From Actinomycetota bacterium (lineage in GTDB: Bacteria > Actinomycetota > Actinomycetes > Actinomycetales > Microbacteriaceae), in assembly GCA_010028615.1 (NCBI GenBank), contig RHAS01000005.1:1-14283 (forward strand): a stretch of DNA of 14,283 nucleotides, written 5' to 3'. Made by a program: the position numbers and the translations under genes. Below are positions 1 through 6,723 of the stretch, piece after piece. Positions within the stretch are counted from its first letter, which is position 1; the number at the start of each line of letters is the position of its first letter. Under the pieces are notes generated by a model that was given only the letters and a program-made list of their open reading frames with translations, searched no databases and was not told the DNA's origin.

Positions 1-2019
1 TCGAAGTAGCTGGGCATCGTCAGTAACAAAAATTAGCTCGTGATCATCCAGACTGGTGGCTGCACCAATTAATTCATCGCGAGGTTTTAGCGAGATGACT
101 TCAAAGCTAGCCTTGGTCGGGAAATCACCGGAAAGTCGTTTGACGACTCCTTGTTTGGTGCCCATCGCTATTACAGTTTCATCGGTCAGTTCAAAAGCTC
201 CTAGCAGCCTGACGTTCTTTGCTAAGCCAAGGAACTCAGCTGCATTAATGCTGCTGGAAGCCTCGAATCCACCTTCACTGGCTGGTATGTCGCTTGAGTG
301 CACGCGGTGCATGATTCCATCAGAACTCAAGAAGCCGACGTCACTGCGGGTTGAACTCGATAGCACAGTTCCGATCGCGTCGTGTTTCTTTCTCTTGCTC
401 AGAGCTTCAGGCGCAAGCGCAGTTCGCTGGACCTGGCCGCTGGCGGTTAGGACTATAAAGCATGGCGAATCTGCAAGCTGCGCATCAACTGCAGCAGCCT
501 TTGCCGCCGTTACAGGTTTTAGTTCTGAAGATTCATTAAGAATTGTTGTTCTGCGATCGTCGCCGTATTTGTCGGCTACTTCCTGCAGTTCTTTAGAAAC
601 AACGTCGCGAAGTTGCTTGTCAGAACTTAGAATTTTTTGAAGTTCCGCAATCTCTTTTGCGAGTTGCTTATTCTCGGTTTCGAGTTCTAGCTTGGAAAAC
701 TTAGTTAGCCTACGGAGCTTTAGCTCAAGAATGTATTCTGCTTGAAGCTCACTAAGTTTGTACTTTGTCATTAGCTTCTTACGAGCATCTTCAGCTTCGT
801 CGGAACTTCTAATGATTTTTATGACCTCATCGATGCTGAGAATGGCCTTGAGAAGTCCCTCGACAAGGTGCAATCTGGCTTGCTTTTTACCGAGTCGATT
901 TTCGCTTCTTCTTTTGGTAACTACGATTCGGTGGGCTAGATATACACCGAGCAGATCCCTGAGGTCTAAAGTTTCCGGTCTACCTTCAACCAGGGCGACG
1001 TTATTAATACTGAATGATTCCTCAAGCGGTGTAAATCTGTAAAGAAGTTCTAATACCGTGTTGGGATCGAATCCTGTTTTAAGTTCTATGACGAGCTTCA
1101 GCCCATTATTTCTATCGGTTAGATCGATAACATCAGAAATGCCCTGCAGTTTCTTGCTATTCACGCCGTCTTTTATCTTCTCGATAACCCGTTCCGGGCC
1201 AACTAGGTATGGTAATTCAGTCACCACTAAAGCGAGCTTCCTGGGCGAAACGCTTTCAATTGTCACTCGCGCTCGTGTCTTAAAGCTGCCTCGTCCAGTC
1301 ATGTAGGCCTCGCGAATGCCTTCAGTTCCAACAATTACTCCACCAGTTGGTAGATCTGGTCCAGGTATAAAGGAAATCAGATCTTCGCTTTCGAGTTTGG
1401 TGTTGTTAAGTAACGCGATAGCGCCAGCAATTACCTCTCGAAGGTTATGTGGAGCCATGTTGGTTGCCATACCAACCGCGATACCAGATGAACCGTTTAC
1501 AAGCAGATTGGGAAAAGCAGCTGGGAGGACCTCAGGTTCTGATAACTGGGCGTCGTAGTTTGGCTTAAAGTCGACTACATCCTCATCAAGGCTTTCGTTC
1601 ATCAATAATGCGGCAAGAGAGAGACGAGTTTCTGTATACCTCGCTGCGGCCGGACCGTCATCTAATGAACCGAAGTTACCGTGACCGTCGATTAACGGGA
1701 CTCTCAGGGTGAAAGGTTGAGCCATACGAACCATAGCGTCATAGATAGCGCCATCTCCGTGTGGGTGGAGCTTACCCATGACCTCGCCACTAACTCTGGC
1801 TGATTTGACGTGGCCACGATCCGGTCTAAGGCCCATTTCGCCCATTTGATAGATGATGCGGCGCTGGACTGGCTTTAGCCCGTCTCTTGCATCGGGGAGC
1901 GCACGAGCGTAAATAGTCGAGTAAGAATACTCAAGAAATGATTCACTGAGCTCTTTTGTGAGATCTATGTCGACGATTCGCTCGTTAGGAAAGCGCTCTT
2001 CGCTATTACTATCTGTCAT
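1..2019 (-). CDS. parC: Type IIA DNA topoisomerase A subunit, probably topoisomerase IV ParC (C-terminus cut by window edge)
   Basis: The minus strand is open from the ATG at 2019 to base 1 (673 codons, no stop), so the last part of the C-terminal domain is missing. It would be the DNA-cutting and rejoining subunit of a gyrase/topoisomerase IV heterotetramer. Visible landmarks: [14 protein letters not shown] in the N-terminal winged-helix region, [10 protein letters not shown] near residues 86-94, the catalytic tyrosine in AARYTE (Tyr128), then the tower and a charged coiled-coil stretch (about 375-470). Beta-pinwheel blades begin near residue 500. The position of the gyrase-specific GyrA box (QxRGGKG type) holds SKRKKHD (541-547). 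This, plus the sepH/dut neighbourhood, argues for ParC rather than GyrA. AAGAAGGA lies upstream but only 2 nt from the ATG; no other early start exists. Family certain; ParC versus second GyrA is inference. Confidence 0.9.
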   Translation of the reverse strand, partial: MTDSNSEERFPNERIVDIDLTKELSESFLEYSYSTIYARALPDARDGLKPVQRRIIYQMGEMGLRPDRGHVKSARVSGEVMGKLHPHGDGAIYDAMVRMAQPFTLRVPLIDGHGNFGSLDDGPAAARYTETRLSLAALLMNESLDEDVVDFKPNYDAQLSEPEVLPAAFPNLLVNGSSGIAVGMATNMAPHNLREVIAGAIALLNNTKLESEDLISFIPGPDLPTGGVIVGTEGIREAYMTGRGSFKTRARVTIESVSPRKLALVVTELPYLVGPERVIEKIKDGVNSKKLQGISDVIDLTDRNNGLKLVIELKTGFDPNTVLELLYRFTPLEESFSINNVALVEGRPETLDLRDLLGVYLAHRIVVTKRRSENRLGKKQARLHLVEGLLKAILSIDEVIKIIRSSDEAEDARKKLMTKYKLSELQAEYILELKLRRLTKFSKLELETENKQLAKEIAELQKILSSDKQLRDVVSKELQEVADKYGDDRRTTILNESSELKPVTAAKAAAVDAQLADSPCFIVLTASGQVQRTALAPEALSKRKKHDAIGTVLSSSTRSDVGFLSSDGIMHRVHSSDIPASEGGFEASSSINAAEFLGLAKNVRLLGAFELTDETVIAMGTKQGVVKRLSGDFPTKASFEVISLKPRDELIGAATSLDDHELIFVTDDAQLLR

Positions 2020-2045
2020 GGTCCTTCTTGCAGCTTCTCGGGCTG

Positions 2046-2054
2046 TGGCAGAAT
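2046..2054 (+). promoter_or_regulatory. Candidate extended -10 promoter for the phosphodiesterase gene
   Basis: TGG followed by CAGAAT resembles an extended -10 element. The hexamer ends 7 nt before the ATG at 2062, the spacing expected of a leaderless transcript, and no Shine-Dalgarno sequence precedes that ATG. No good -35 is visible. The same bases read on the minus strand give AATTCT, which could serve parC with a leader of about 24 nt. The first base of the hexamer is C rather than T, so the call is tentative. Confidence 0.35.
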
Positions 2055-2061
2055 TGATTTG

Positions 2062-3177
2062 ATGTCTACGATGCTACCTTCCCCTCCCAAAAGCTTGGGG
2101 AGGCTTAGCGATGTGTTGATAAGTGCACTTGCAGCGGTTCAGAAGCAGGAGAACCCCATCGGGTTAGCCCCGGTTAAGTCCATATGCGTCTTGCTAGTCG
2201 ACGGCCTTGGATTTCATAATCTTGTAGATGCAGCGGGGCATGCTCGATTCTTGAATGCCCAGAAAGTTCAGAAAAGCTACTGCCACTTTCCTTCAACTAC
2301 ATCCACATCGCTCACTTCACTAGCGACGGGGAGATCTCCTGAAGAAACTGGTTTTATCGGCTATAACATCTTTGACAGGGCAGTTGGCCGACGCATGAAT
2401 TTGCTTTCAGGCTGGGAAGATCAGGAAAGTGCCACTGCGTTCCAAACTCTGCCAACTGTTTCGGACCTAGCTGTGGCCAGGGGTATAGCTTTTGATGTTG
2501 TATCGCAGGCCACTTATCAACACACAGGATTAACGGCCGCGACCATGCCTGCCGCAACATTCCACATTGCAGACTCACTCGAAGCAAGGTTCACTATTGC
2601 CGCAGAGCTTCTAAGGCTTGATGAACCAAGAGTTGTCTATCTCTACATTCCAGAATTAGACCAAACAGCTCACAACTACGGCGTAAGTTCAAACAGATGG
2701 CTTGCAGGAATCGAACTGGTTGATGGCTTGGTGAGAGACTTTGTGTCCCAACTTCCAAGAAACACCGGCCTAGTAGTTACATCTGACCATGGTGTTATTG
2801 ATGTTGCCGAGCACGAAAAGATATACTTCGATGAGATTATTCCAGAGGAGCAAGTCCACTTCGTCGGTGGCGATACTCGTGGACTCATGGTTTATCTAAA
2901 GAATCCAGAGCAACGTTCACAGTTGATGGAGTCGCTGAATACAGCGGTAGGCAACGACTGCTATTTGGTCTCGGCAGATGATCTGATCTCTGCTGGCTAT
3001 TTTAGGAATCTAGGGCAAAGACCCGAACTGGTTCCAGATTTCTGGATTATCGCAAAGAAGAACGTCGCGCTTTACCATCGAGCTTTCGCTAGAGCGAAGT
3101 CGCTGGCAAATATAGGTCATCACGGATCTTTTAGCGAGAAGGAGCTGGCAGTTCCGATTATTCGGTTTAACTGCTAA
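2062..3177 (+). CDS. Alkaline phosphatase superfamily protein, nucleotide pyrophosphatase/phosphodiesterase-like
   Basis: A 371-residue protein of the metal-dependent alkaline phosphatase superfamily, closest in pattern to nucleotide pyrophosphatase/phosphodiesterases. The two-metal site can be traced: Asp47 in LLVDGLG, the nucleophilic Thr80 in [15 protein letters not shown] (aligning with the Thr of the NPP motif), Asp199 and His203 in PELDQTAH, Asp241-His242 in TSDHG, and a C-terminal His in GHHGSF (about 353). No signal peptide or membrane segment is obvious, so it probably acts in the cytoplasm. The natural substrate is unknown; a phosphodiester or phosphonate is likely. An in-frame TTG at 2059 directly precedes the chosen ATG; ATG is preferred because the candidate -10 sits 7 nt before it. 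It is divergent from parC and overlaps the sepH end by 4 bp. Superfamily is solid; specificity is not. Confidence 0.88.
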   Translation: MSTMLPSPPKSLGRLSDVLISALAAVQKQENPIGLAPVKSICVLLVDGLGFHNLVDAAGHARFLNAQKVQKSYCHFPSTTSTSLTSLATGRSPEETGFIGYNIFDRAVGRRMNLLSGWEDQESATAFQTLPTVSDLAVARGIAFDVVSQATYQHTGLTAATMPAATFHIADSLEARFTIAAELLRLDEPRVVYLYIPELDQTAHNYGVSSNRWLAGIELVDGLVRDFVSQLPRNTGLVVTSDHGVIDVAEHEKIYFDEIIPEEQVHFVGGDTRGLMVYLKNPEQRSQLMESLNTAVGNDCYLVSADDLISAGYFRNLGQRPELVPDFWIIAKKNVALYHRAFARAKSLANIGHHGSFSEKELAVPIIRFNC

Positions 3178-4091
3178 TTGTTTTCTTCTTCTTGTTCGTC
3201 TCTTGAGCCGAAGAGAACCTCTGCCCATCCGCTTGTAGCTTGCGGTCTAGAAGCTGCCTGATCAGTTAATGTTTCTTCAATCGGCTCAATGACTTCATGT
3301 TCTTCGGCAACTGGTTCAGCTGCAACTTCCACAACTGTCGTTTCTTCAACGACCTCTTCAACGATTCGAAGAGTTGATGCGGTTACCGGTTCTTCAAACA
3401 AGTCTTCGGGTTCATCAATTACCGTAGGTTGAATTTCTGGGACAACAGTAAGTGAAACTGTTTTTTCTGTGACTTCGACTTCAACTCGTTCTTCTGAAAC
3501 AGGCTCTTGAATAATTGGAACAGTCTTCGTGACTGCGGAAACGGGTACGCCGTTTGAAAGCTGAAGTGCAGCCTCATTCTCTGGCGCGAGAAATAACTGT
3601 TTCGGATCGAATGCCCACGTTGCAGTGCCGGCGCCTGCTGAAGTTGTGAAACTGACAGTCACAAGCCATTCGCCCTCAATATTCTTTTTTGCAGACCAGG
3701 CGACATCCTTAGCGCCATTATTGGCCAATCGCTCATCCATGATTGCACCAAACTCAACAAGCATTGGATCTGCGAATCGGTCACCAGCGAGACTTAGACG
3801 AATACCCCTCGCAAGATTCACAACGTGTCTAAGTTCTGCAACGATAGGCTTGGCGAATCTCGCGATTAAATCAGGATCCGCGCCTGTTTTCTCTGCAACC
3901 TGCTCGAGCGTCGCACCGAATCTAACCAACTGCTGTATTTCTCTAGGTGAGACGTTGTTGGGTAACGAGAGATCTCTTGATTTAAGAGCTTTTAGCAAGT
4001 CGGGCGTGATGGAAAGGTAATGTCTAGTTCCATCAGGTGCCTGCAACTCAAGCTGGTTATTTGAAACCCCAGTAATCCTTAAATCAGCCAT
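3174..4091 (-). CDS. sepH: SepH, actinobacterial cell-division protein regulating FtsZ (DUF3071)
   Basis: A 305-residue protein. The N-terminus MADLRITGVSNNQLELQAPD matches the start of the SepH/DUF3071 family, followed by a helix-turn-helix-like segment (about 48-83, SPREIQQLVRFGATLEQVAEK). In Streptomyces and Mycobacterium, SepH binds FtsZ and promotes its assembly; that role is transferred by family. After about residue 170 comes a Val/Glu/Thr-rich, very acidic linker (about 195-280), probably disordered. The C-terminus has SGWAEVLFGSR (287-297), resembling the short conserved tail of SepH proteins. The frame extends to an ATG at 4151, but the ATG at 4091 is chosen: AGAAGGA lies 6 nt upstream and it gives the family N-terminus. 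Tail-to-tail with the phosphodiesterase gene (4-bp overlap), divergent from the DUF4193 gene. Confidence 0.92.
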   Translation of the reverse strand: MADLRITGVSNNQLELQAPDGTRHYLSITPDLLKALKSRDLSLPNNVSPREIQQLVRFGATLEQVAEKTGADPDLIARFAKPIVAELRHVVNLARGIRLSLAGDRFADPMLVEFGAIMDERLANNGAKDVAWSAKKNIEGEWLVTVSFTTSAGAGTATWAFDPKQLFLAPENEAALQLSNGVPVSAVTKTVPIIQEPVSEERVEVEVTEKTVSLTVVPEIQPTVIDEPEDLFEEPVTASTLRIVEEVVEETTVVEVAAEPVAEEHEVIEPIEETLTDQAASRPQATSGWAEVLFGSRDEQEEENN

Positions 4092-4097
4092 ATCTAA

Positions 4098-4104
4098 TCC
4101 TTCT
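4098..4104 (-). promoter_or_regulatory. Ribosome binding site fixing the sepH start
   Basis: AGAAGGA on the minus strand, 6 nt before the ATG at 4091. It decides between this start and the longer frame beginning at 4151, which has no comparable site. Confidence 0.75.
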
Positions 4105-4211
4105 GCCAGTAGTTTCCCACCATTTCTTGTCGAATTCTGGTTGATTTTCAATACTGCGACACGCCGTAGACACGTATTCTGGGAAATTCCTAAGACACAA
4201 CGCCGATAAAG

Positions 4212-4240
4212 TTGCGTTTATCCAGATTTTGGAACATACT
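4212..4240 (+). promoter_or_regulatory. Candidate promoter for the DUF4193 gene
   Basis: TTGCGT (4212-4217) and CATACT (4235-4240) are separated by 17 bp. This predicts transcription from about 4247 and a leader near 29 nt carrying the ribosome site at 4264. Each hexamer matches the sigma-70 consensus only partly. Alternative TANNNT hexamers occur at 4175 (TATTCT) and 4207 (TAAAGT). The rest of the 4092-4275 divergent region holds the sepH leader, with CAGAAT on the minus strand (4181-4176) as a possible sepH -10, and nothing else I can support. Confidence 0.35.
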
Positions 4241-4263
4241 TCAGGCGCCTCAACTTTTTCGTG

Positions 4264-4269
4264 AAAGGA
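4264..4269 (+). promoter_or_regulatory. Ribosome binding site fixing the DUF4193 TTG start
   Basis: AAAGGA lies 6 nt before the TTG at 4276. A GTG at 4261 is in the same frame, but using it would place the ribosome site inside the coding region. Confidence 0.65.
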
Positions 4270-4275
4270 AAATTC

Positions 4276-4566
4276 TTGGCCACCGATTATGACGCGCCGC
4301 GTAAAAACGACGATGACACCGAGTCTCTAGAAGTTCTAAAGGAGCGTGTGCCGGAGACGAAGTCATCTACTTCAGATCTAGACGCCGAAGACCACGGGGA
4401 GTCGTTTGCCATACCCGAGGTAACCAGTGAAGATGCCGAGGTTATCGTGGTGCCAAAGCAGGAGGATGAATTCACCTGCAGCGAGTGCTTCATAGTAAAG
4501 CATCACTCACAGAAGGCTAAGAAAGATGGCCACTACGGTCCAGTCTGCGTAGACTGTTCGAACTAA
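4276..4566 (+). CDS. DUF4193 family protein with a four-cysteine zinc-ribbon-like C-terminus
   Basis: A 96-residue acidic protein of the actinobacterial DUF4193 family; molecular function unknown. The TTG start is chosen because it yields MATDYDAPRK, the typical family N-terminus, and has AAAGGA 6 nt upstream; the in-frame GTG at 4261 would add five atypical residues. Residues 11-60 are rich in Asp and Glu and probably flexible. The C-terminal part holds EFTCSEC (Cys68, Cys71), a His pair (76-77) and VCVDC (Cys91, Cys94). This paired CxxC arrangement would suit a structural zinc site (inference). It lies between sepH and DUF3093, as in many actinobacteria. Its stop overlaps the DUF3093 stop by 4 bp on the opposite strand. 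Confidence 0.88.
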   Translation: MATDYDAPRKNDDDTESLEVLKERVPETKSSTSDLDAEDHGESFAIPEVTSEDAEVIVVPKQEDEFTCSECFIVKHHSQKAKKDGHYGPVCVDCSN

Positions 4567-5018
4567 TTTTTCTTATTCAACCTTTTTGCCAAGATTTCAG
4601 GGTTTCTGGTTGAAAAAATCCAGTACGGGGTTGAATCCCTTGGATCGCTCACCTTCACACTCACTAACCCCTTAACTGCTGGTTGAAAACGGCTATATGC
4701 AAGCGGGCTCAAGTTTGCACTTCGAGCTGCAAAACTTTCTGTTGGAGCTATGGCCACAGCCTCGTCAAGAAATCTTCTCTCGATCACAGCTTTTCCAACG
4801 CGAAGGATTTCGCTTGTAAGAAGCACTTTTGGAGCAGTAATCCAGCTAGTAATCCAGATTGGGATGACCGAGATTAGTGAGCTTAGGTAGGCGACATTTT
4901 CACCGAAAGGTAAGGCAATGAGGAAAATGGTAAGCGGGACAACGAGGGTCGCGGCATAGAACCAGAGTCCTGGCAAAACTCGTTCCTGATAGTCAGTCCC
5001 GATGTCAGATTTGGCCAT
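4563..5018 (-). CDS. DUF3093 family membrane protein
   Basis: A 151-residue protein of the actinobacterial DUF3093 family, function unknown. Residues 16-37 and about 41-60 are two hydrophobic helices in an N-terminal hairpin; the rest is polar and probably cytoplasmic. The C-terminal stretch DPRDSTPYWIFSTRNPEILA (125-144) is the family's most recognisable part, and the length is normal. The ATG at 5018 has no Shine-Dalgarno sequence. It is preceded by a -10-like TATTCT ending 6 nt before it, so the mRNA is probably leaderless. The gene is divergent from dut, 17 bp away, and seems to share its promoter core. This adjacency to dut recurs in actinobacteria, but I know of no tested functional link. 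Confidence 0.87.
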   Translation of the reverse strand: MAKSDIGTDYQERVLPGLWFYAATLVVPLTIFLIALPFGENVAYLSSLISVIPIWITSWITAPKVLLTSEILRVGKAVIERRFLDEAVAIAPTESFAARSANLSPLAYSRFQPAVKGLVSVKVSDPRDSTPYWIFSTRNPEILAKRLNKKN

Positions 5019-5023
5019 ACGCT

Positions 5024-5029
5024 TAGAAT
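5024..5029 (+). promoter_or_regulatory. -10 element for leaderless dut operon transcript
   Basis: TAGAAT fits the actinobacterial TANNNT -10 pattern and ends 6 nt before the dut ATG at 5036. Transcription would begin at or next to the A of the ATG. dut has no Shine-Dalgarno sequence, which supports a leaderless mRNA. No convincing -35 is seen. The hexamer overlaps the opposing -10 of the DUF3093 gene by five bases. Confidence 0.65.
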
Positions 5030-5030
5030 A
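5025..5030 (-). promoter_or_regulatory. -10 element for leaderless DUF3093 transcript
   Basis: On the minus strand the bases read TATTCT (5030 to 5025), then six bases, then the ATG at 5018. It mirrors the dut -10 within the same heptamer TAGAATA. A ribosome binding site is absent, as expected for a leaderless mRNA. Confidence 0.6.
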
Positions 5031-5035
5031 CGCTC

Positions 5036-5470
5036 ATGACACAAATTGAAGTTCTAATTACTGCCGATTCCGATCTGATGCCTACGATGGGCAATCCAGG
5101 CGATGCTGGTTACGACCTGCGCTCGTCTGGCGATTTTGAAATTGAGCCTGGCATGAGGAAATTAGTCCCTACTGGAGTTAGGGTAGCCATACCCGCTGGC
5201 TTTGTCGGCCTCGTGCACCCCAGATCTGGTTTGGCAATTAACTCTGGAGTTACAGTACTGAACACTCCAGGCACAATCGACTCAGGTTACCGTGGTGAAA
5301 TCATGGTTCCTCTAATAAACCACTCGGACCAGTTATTTAGTATCTCGAGAGGCGATCGCATAGCTCAAATAGTCTTCCAACGCTACGAGTCAGTTCGTTT
5401 TATACCAGTTGCTGAGCTTCCAGGTTCACAGCGCGGTAGTCAGGGTTTTGGATCGACGGGAGTGAAGTAG
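5036..5470 (+). CDS. dut: Deoxyuridine 5'-triphosphate nucleotidohydrolase (dUTPase)
   Basis: Trimeric-type dUTPase, 144 residues, hydrolysing dUTP to dUMP and pyrophosphate. It keeps uracil out of DNA and supplies dUMP for thymidylate synthesis in the cytoplasm. All five family motifs are present: AGYDLRS (24-30), HPRSGLA (61-67), NTPGTIDSGYRGE (76-88) with the catalytic Asp82, RGDRIAQ (105-111), and the glycine-rich tail RGSQGFGSTG (133-142) that closes over the substrate. Length is normal and no key residue is missing. The ATG at 5036 lies 6 nt after a -10 hexamer and has no ribosome site, so translation is probably leaderless. It is the first gene of a run through DUF3710, DUF3159, acnA and dxs; the DUF3710 gene starts at the very next base. 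Confidence 0.97.
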   Translation: MTQIEVLITADSDLMPTMGNPGDAGYDLRSSGDFEIEPGMRKLVPTGVRVAIPAGFVGLVHPRSGLAINSGVTVLNTPGTIDSGYRGEIMVPLINHSDQLFSISRGDRIAQIVFQRYESVRFIPVAELPGSQRGSQGFGSTGVK

Positions 5471-6028
5471 ATGAATTCTGGATTCACTTTGAACGGGCCG
5501 TATGACATCTCGGATCCTTCAGCACCAAAAGATGTTGCAGTATTCGGTTCGATATGTTTCGTTCCAAGCTCATTGGTAACGGTTAGAGCTGAGATCGAAG
5601 AGGGAACCGGACGTATCGTAGCTCTTTCCTTTGACTACGGAGAGAGCACTCTGCAAGTTCAGGCTTTTGCTAGCCCTAAGGGCGAGCCGATCTGGGACTC
5701 CGTTTTGGAAGACATAATTACGAAACTCGGCGAGCAAGGTATCTCTGTGCAGCGGCAAATTGGGCCTTTTGGCACTGAGATTCTTGCGGAACTAAACATC
5801 GGAGCGAATAGCTTGCAGCCAGTGCGGATGTTTGCAAGTTCCGGTGAACGCTGGCTTCTTAAGGCAACAATGTCGGGTAGGGCATTGCAAGACCTAGAGC
5901 AGAGAACATTCTTAGAAGATTTCTTCAAGGGCTTCGTCATCAACCGTGGCGAACTTCCGCTACCTCCTCGAGAACTACTTCCACTTTCGCTTCCTTCTGG
6001 GGCAATAACACCCAAGGGCTCAATGTGA
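5471..6028 (+). CDS. DUF3710 domain protein
   Basis: A 185-residue soluble protein of the actinobacterial DUF3710 family, function unknown. Matching landmarks: GPYD near the start (9-12), the stretch STLQVQAFASPKGEPIWD (59-76), QIGPFGTEILAEL (96-108), the LQPVRMF segment (115-121) with ERWLLKATMSGRA (126-138), and the C-terminal LPLPPRELLPLSLP (162-175). No membrane helix or catalytic motif stands out. The ATG follows the dut stop without a gap; GGGAG sits 8 nt upstream inside the dut end, so translation is probably coupled to dut. The last codons overlap the GTG of the next gene. In many actinobacteria this family sits just downstream of dut. No tested role known to me. Confidence 0.9.
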   Translation: MNSGFTLNGPYDISDPSAPKDVAVFGSICFVPSSLVTVRAEIEEGTGRIVALSFDYGESTLQVQAFASPKGEPIWDSVLEDIITKLGEQGISVQRQIGPFGTEILAELNIGANSLQPVRMFASSGERWLLKATMSGRALQDLEQRTFLEDFFKGFVINRGELPLPPRELLPLSLPSGAITPKGSM

Positions 6029-6699
6029 ACGATAAGAAACCAAACGTAGAGCGTTATGGAGTAAAACAAACCAACGACGGTTATAAAGTTGACGCTAAAT
6101 CGCTTCTAGCTTCTGTCGGAGGTATTCGTGGACTCATCGAATCGAGCATCCCAGGTTTTCTGTATGTCATAACATTTGCCTTCACTCGATCAGTTCCTAT
6201 ATCGATTTCTGTGGTTGCGGTAGCAACGTTGATATTGATTGTTCGTCATTTTGTTCTCAAGCGCCCTTGGGATCAACTGGTAGGCCCAATTGTCGGACTT
6301 GTGTTGGCTTACTTTCTAACCCGCGACGGTCAAGCCGAGAACTACTACATTCCTGGGTTTTTCACTAACGCAGCCTACGCAGGAGCACTGCTACTTTCAG
6401 TGCTAGTCCGCTATCCAGCGATAGGTCTTCTCGTGGGACCCCTAACCGGAGATGGAATGAGCTGGCGGAAAGACAAGAGAAAGCTCAAGTTCTATGACCT
6501 TGTTACCTTGATTTGGGCGGGCTTCTTCCTCTTGAGATTGGCGATTCAGGTACCCCTTTATTTCTCTGGAGAAGTAGTAATTCTTGGCTTCGTGAAGCTG
6601 GTCATGGGAACACCGTTTTTCCTTGTGATGATCTGGTTCTCTTGGCTATTGCTGCGCAAGGTGATTAGTCCAGCCTTAGATGGTAATTTGGATAAGTAG
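6025..6699 (+). CDS. DUF3159 family polytopic membrane protein
   Basis: A 224-residue integral membrane protein of the DUF3159 family, loosely similar in layout to intracellular septation protein A; function unknown. A short polar N-terminus (1-30) precedes the family signature GGIRGLIESSIPGFLYV (32-48). Hydrophobic segments follow at about 42-54, 58-75, 84-98, 111-140 (possibly two), 158-178 and 186-210. A positively charged loop (WRKDKRKLK, 147-155) is probably cytoplasmic. The start is a GTG overlapping the DUF3710 stop as GTGA, with AAGGG 6 nt upstream, indicating translational coupling. The OB-fold gene often found between DUF3710 and DUF3159 in other actinobacteria is absent here. Confidence 0.88.
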   Translation: MNDKKPNVERYGVKQTNDGYKVDAKSLLASVGGIRGLIESSIPGFLYVITFAFTRSVPISISVVAVATLILIVRHFVLKRPWDQLVGPIVGLVLAYFLTRDGQAENYYIPGFFTNAAYAGALLLSVLVRYPAIGLLVGPLTGDGMSWRKDKRKLKFYDLVTLIWAGFFLLRLAIQVPLYFSGEVVILGFVKLVMGTPFFLVMIWFSWLLLRKVISPALDGNLDK

Positions 6700-6711
6700 A
6701 TTTACCAGGCT

Positions 6712-6716
6712 AGGAG
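6712..6716 (+). promoter_or_regulatory. Ribosome binding site of acnA
   Basis: AGGAG lies 7 nt before the GTG start at 6724, the strongest ribosome site in the operon. The 24-bp gap (6700-6723) shows no promoter or terminator, so acnA is likely transcribed with the upstream genes. Confidence 0.75.
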
Positions 6717-6723
6717 AGACTTA

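Noticed and set aside
56..1558. Several plus-strand open frames of 80-194 codons opposite the topoisomerase gene
   Set aside because: They are antisense to a continuous, motif-rich topoisomerase reading frame, have serine/leucine-rich translations typical of antisense frames, and show no family resemblance.
3180..3500. Repetitive TTC/TCT-rich DNA as a possible tandem repeat
   Set aside because: It is the codon signature of the Glu/Val/Thr-rich SepH linker; no regular repeat unit is visible.
3625..4020. Plus-strand 131-codon frame opposite sepH
   Set aside because: Lies wholly inside the sepH coding region on the other strand; no ribosome site and no recognisable protein.
4092..4151. Longer sepH start at 4151 adding 20 residues
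   Set aside because: The added residues do not match the family N-terminus, and the strong ribosome site is positioned for the ATG at 4091.
4261..4275. GTG start for the DUF4193 gene
   Set aside because: The ribosome site AAAGGA would be inside the gene, and the TTG at 4276 gives the family-typical MATDYD start.
4549..4575. GTTCGAAC palindrome followed by a T-rich run as a possible terminator after DUF4193
   Set aside because: The 8-bp palindrome has no loop and a short stem, so a stable hairpin is unlikely.
5659..6069. Minus-strand 136-codon frame opposite DUF3710
   Set aside because: Antisense to a recognised family; no ribosome site or homology signal.
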